Notes under the pieces: model-generated
Database searches by the model: none
What the model was told of the DNA's origin: nothing
What the model saw: only the letters and a program-made list of their open reading frames with translations
Shown here: piece after piece, positions 5,794-6,357 of the stretch
How positions within the stretch are numbered: position 1 is the stretch's first letter
Layout of the letters: each line of letters opens with the position of its first letter
Program-made: the position numbers and the translations under genes
DNA from: Acidobacteriota bacterium
GTDB lineage: Bacteria; Acidobacteriota; Terriglobia; Bryobacterales; JACQDG01
DNA length: 6,357 nucleotides
Reading direction: 5' to 3'
NCBI GenBank assembly: GCA_016201185.1
Contig: JACQDG010000348.1
Span: 1 to 6,357 of the forward strand

Positions 5794-6357
5794 TCAAGCC
5801 CCTCGAAGAATGGCGCCAGGATCGCCAAAGTGCGATTTTTCCCCTTTGGGCCACTGGTAGAGAATGCTGCTGTCCACGACAATCTCGCCTTGCGGATCCA
5901 GTTCGACGTGGCACCGATCCATCGGCCTTGGGGCCGGCCCCTCAAAGTTAATCCCCTCGCTGTCATACCCGCTACCGTGACAAGGACACTTGAACTTGTT
6001 CTCGCTCGGCTTCCAATCCGGCGTGCAGCCCAAGTGCGTGCAGCGAGCGTAAATGACAAAAATGCCCTCTGCGTTCCGCACCACCCAAATGCGGTACTGC
6101 TTCTGAAACTTGGTGTCCACGCCAAAGCCGAAATCGGAGGGGTAGCCGATGATGAAGACGGTCTTGGGCTCGAACAGGGTCCGGGGGAAGAAGAACCGCA
6201 GGAACATCAGACAATTTACCGTCAGGAACCCGACGACCGAAGCGCCGACGATACGCCGGCGGGTGGTGACCATGTCGGCTTGTGGCCTGGTCTTGCGAAA
6301 TAGCTCGGCCAGCGAGCGGCCGAGGCTCGGCTTCGGCTCTTTGGCTGGCTGGGTGCC
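5794..6357 (-). CDS. Rieske iron-sulfur protein of the quinol:cytochrome c oxidoreductase, N-terminus cut by window edge
   Basis: This is the [2Fe-2S] subunit that takes the first electron from quinol at the Qo site. Numbered from the Met at 6273, box 1 is C78-T-H80-L-G-C83 and box 2 is C96-P-C98-H99-G-S101-G-Y103. Cys78, His80, Cys96 and His99 bind the cluster and Cys83-Cys98 form the usual disulfide. Ser101 and Tyr103, known in mitochondrial Rieske proteins to raise the redox potential, are kept. The G-P-A-P-R-P loop follows at 112-117. A membrane anchor lies at about 9-29, preceded by T-R-R-R-I-V, which fits a Tat signal as is usual for Rieske proteins. The frame stays open for 28 codons upstream of this Met to the window edge (including S-L-A-E-L-F-R-K-T-R-P-Q-A-D), and no ribosome binding site precedes the Met. 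The true start therefore probably lies outside the window; 187 residues are visible. The stop is 68 bases before the cytochrome b gene, consistent with one operon. Confidence 0.95.
   Translation of the reverse strand, partial: GTQPAKEPKPSLGRSLAELFRKTRPQADMVTTRRRIVGASVVGFLTVNCLMFLRFFFPRTLFEPKTVFIIGYPSDFGFGVDTKFQKQYRIWVVRNAEGIFVIYARCTHLGCTPDWKPSENKFKCPCHGSGYDSEGINFEGPAPRPMDRCHVELDPQGEIVVDSSILYQWPKGEKSHFGDPGAILRGA

Noticed and set aside
6271..6273. ATG as the start of the Rieske gene
   Set aside because: No ribosome binding site precedes it, and the frame continues open with coding-like sequence for 28 codons to the window edge.

Overview
All genes in this window lie on the minus strand. They form most of a respiratory quinol oxidation locus of the Rieske/cytochrome b type. 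In transcription order (high to low coordinates) they are: a Rieske iron-sulfur protein running off the right edge (5794-6357), a cytochrome b6-like N-terminal subunit (5048-5725), a subunit IV-like C-terminal cytochrome b subunit with extra membrane helices (4047-4982), a very large membrane-anchored octaheme c-type cytochrome (921-4034), and a cupredoxin-like lipoprotein (46-834). The last 45 bases at the left edge hold nothing I can call. No tRNA, rRNA, CRISPR array or insertion sequence was seen.

How the genes should work together: the split cytochrome b (b6 plus subunit IV) and the Rieske protein make the quinol-oxidising core of a b6f-like complex. No cytochrome c1 or cytochrome f is encoded here. 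The octaheme protein follows subunit IV with only a 12-base gap and probably fills that place, taking electrons from the Rieske centre into a chain of periplasmic hemes. The lipoprotein has a possible copper site and could be a later electron carrier, but it is separated by a longer AT-rich leader and may be transcribed separately.

The most important oddity is in the cytochrome b N-terminal subunit. Its frame is intact, but the part between helix C and the second heme ligand of helix D is absent. The distance between the matching histidines is 42 residues instead of about 102 in plant b6, so one of the four b-heme histidine ligands and the usual Qo-site cd region are missing. This is either a real in-frame deletion or an assembly or strain collapse. 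Other points are a Pro-for-Glu change in the Qo PEWY motif of subunit IV (A-P-W-Y), a coiled coil inside one heme domain of the octaheme protein, and small repeat elements in both inter-gene spacers upstream of subunit IV.

Organism: a GC-rich Gram-negative-type bacterium with a periplasm, lipoproteins and multiheme cytochromes. Gene order, the A-P-W-Y subunit IV type, the regulatory-like lipoprotein and the CGCAGAG spacer repeat remind me of Acidobacteriota or related soil and sediment phyla. This is an impression from memory, not a proven assignment.
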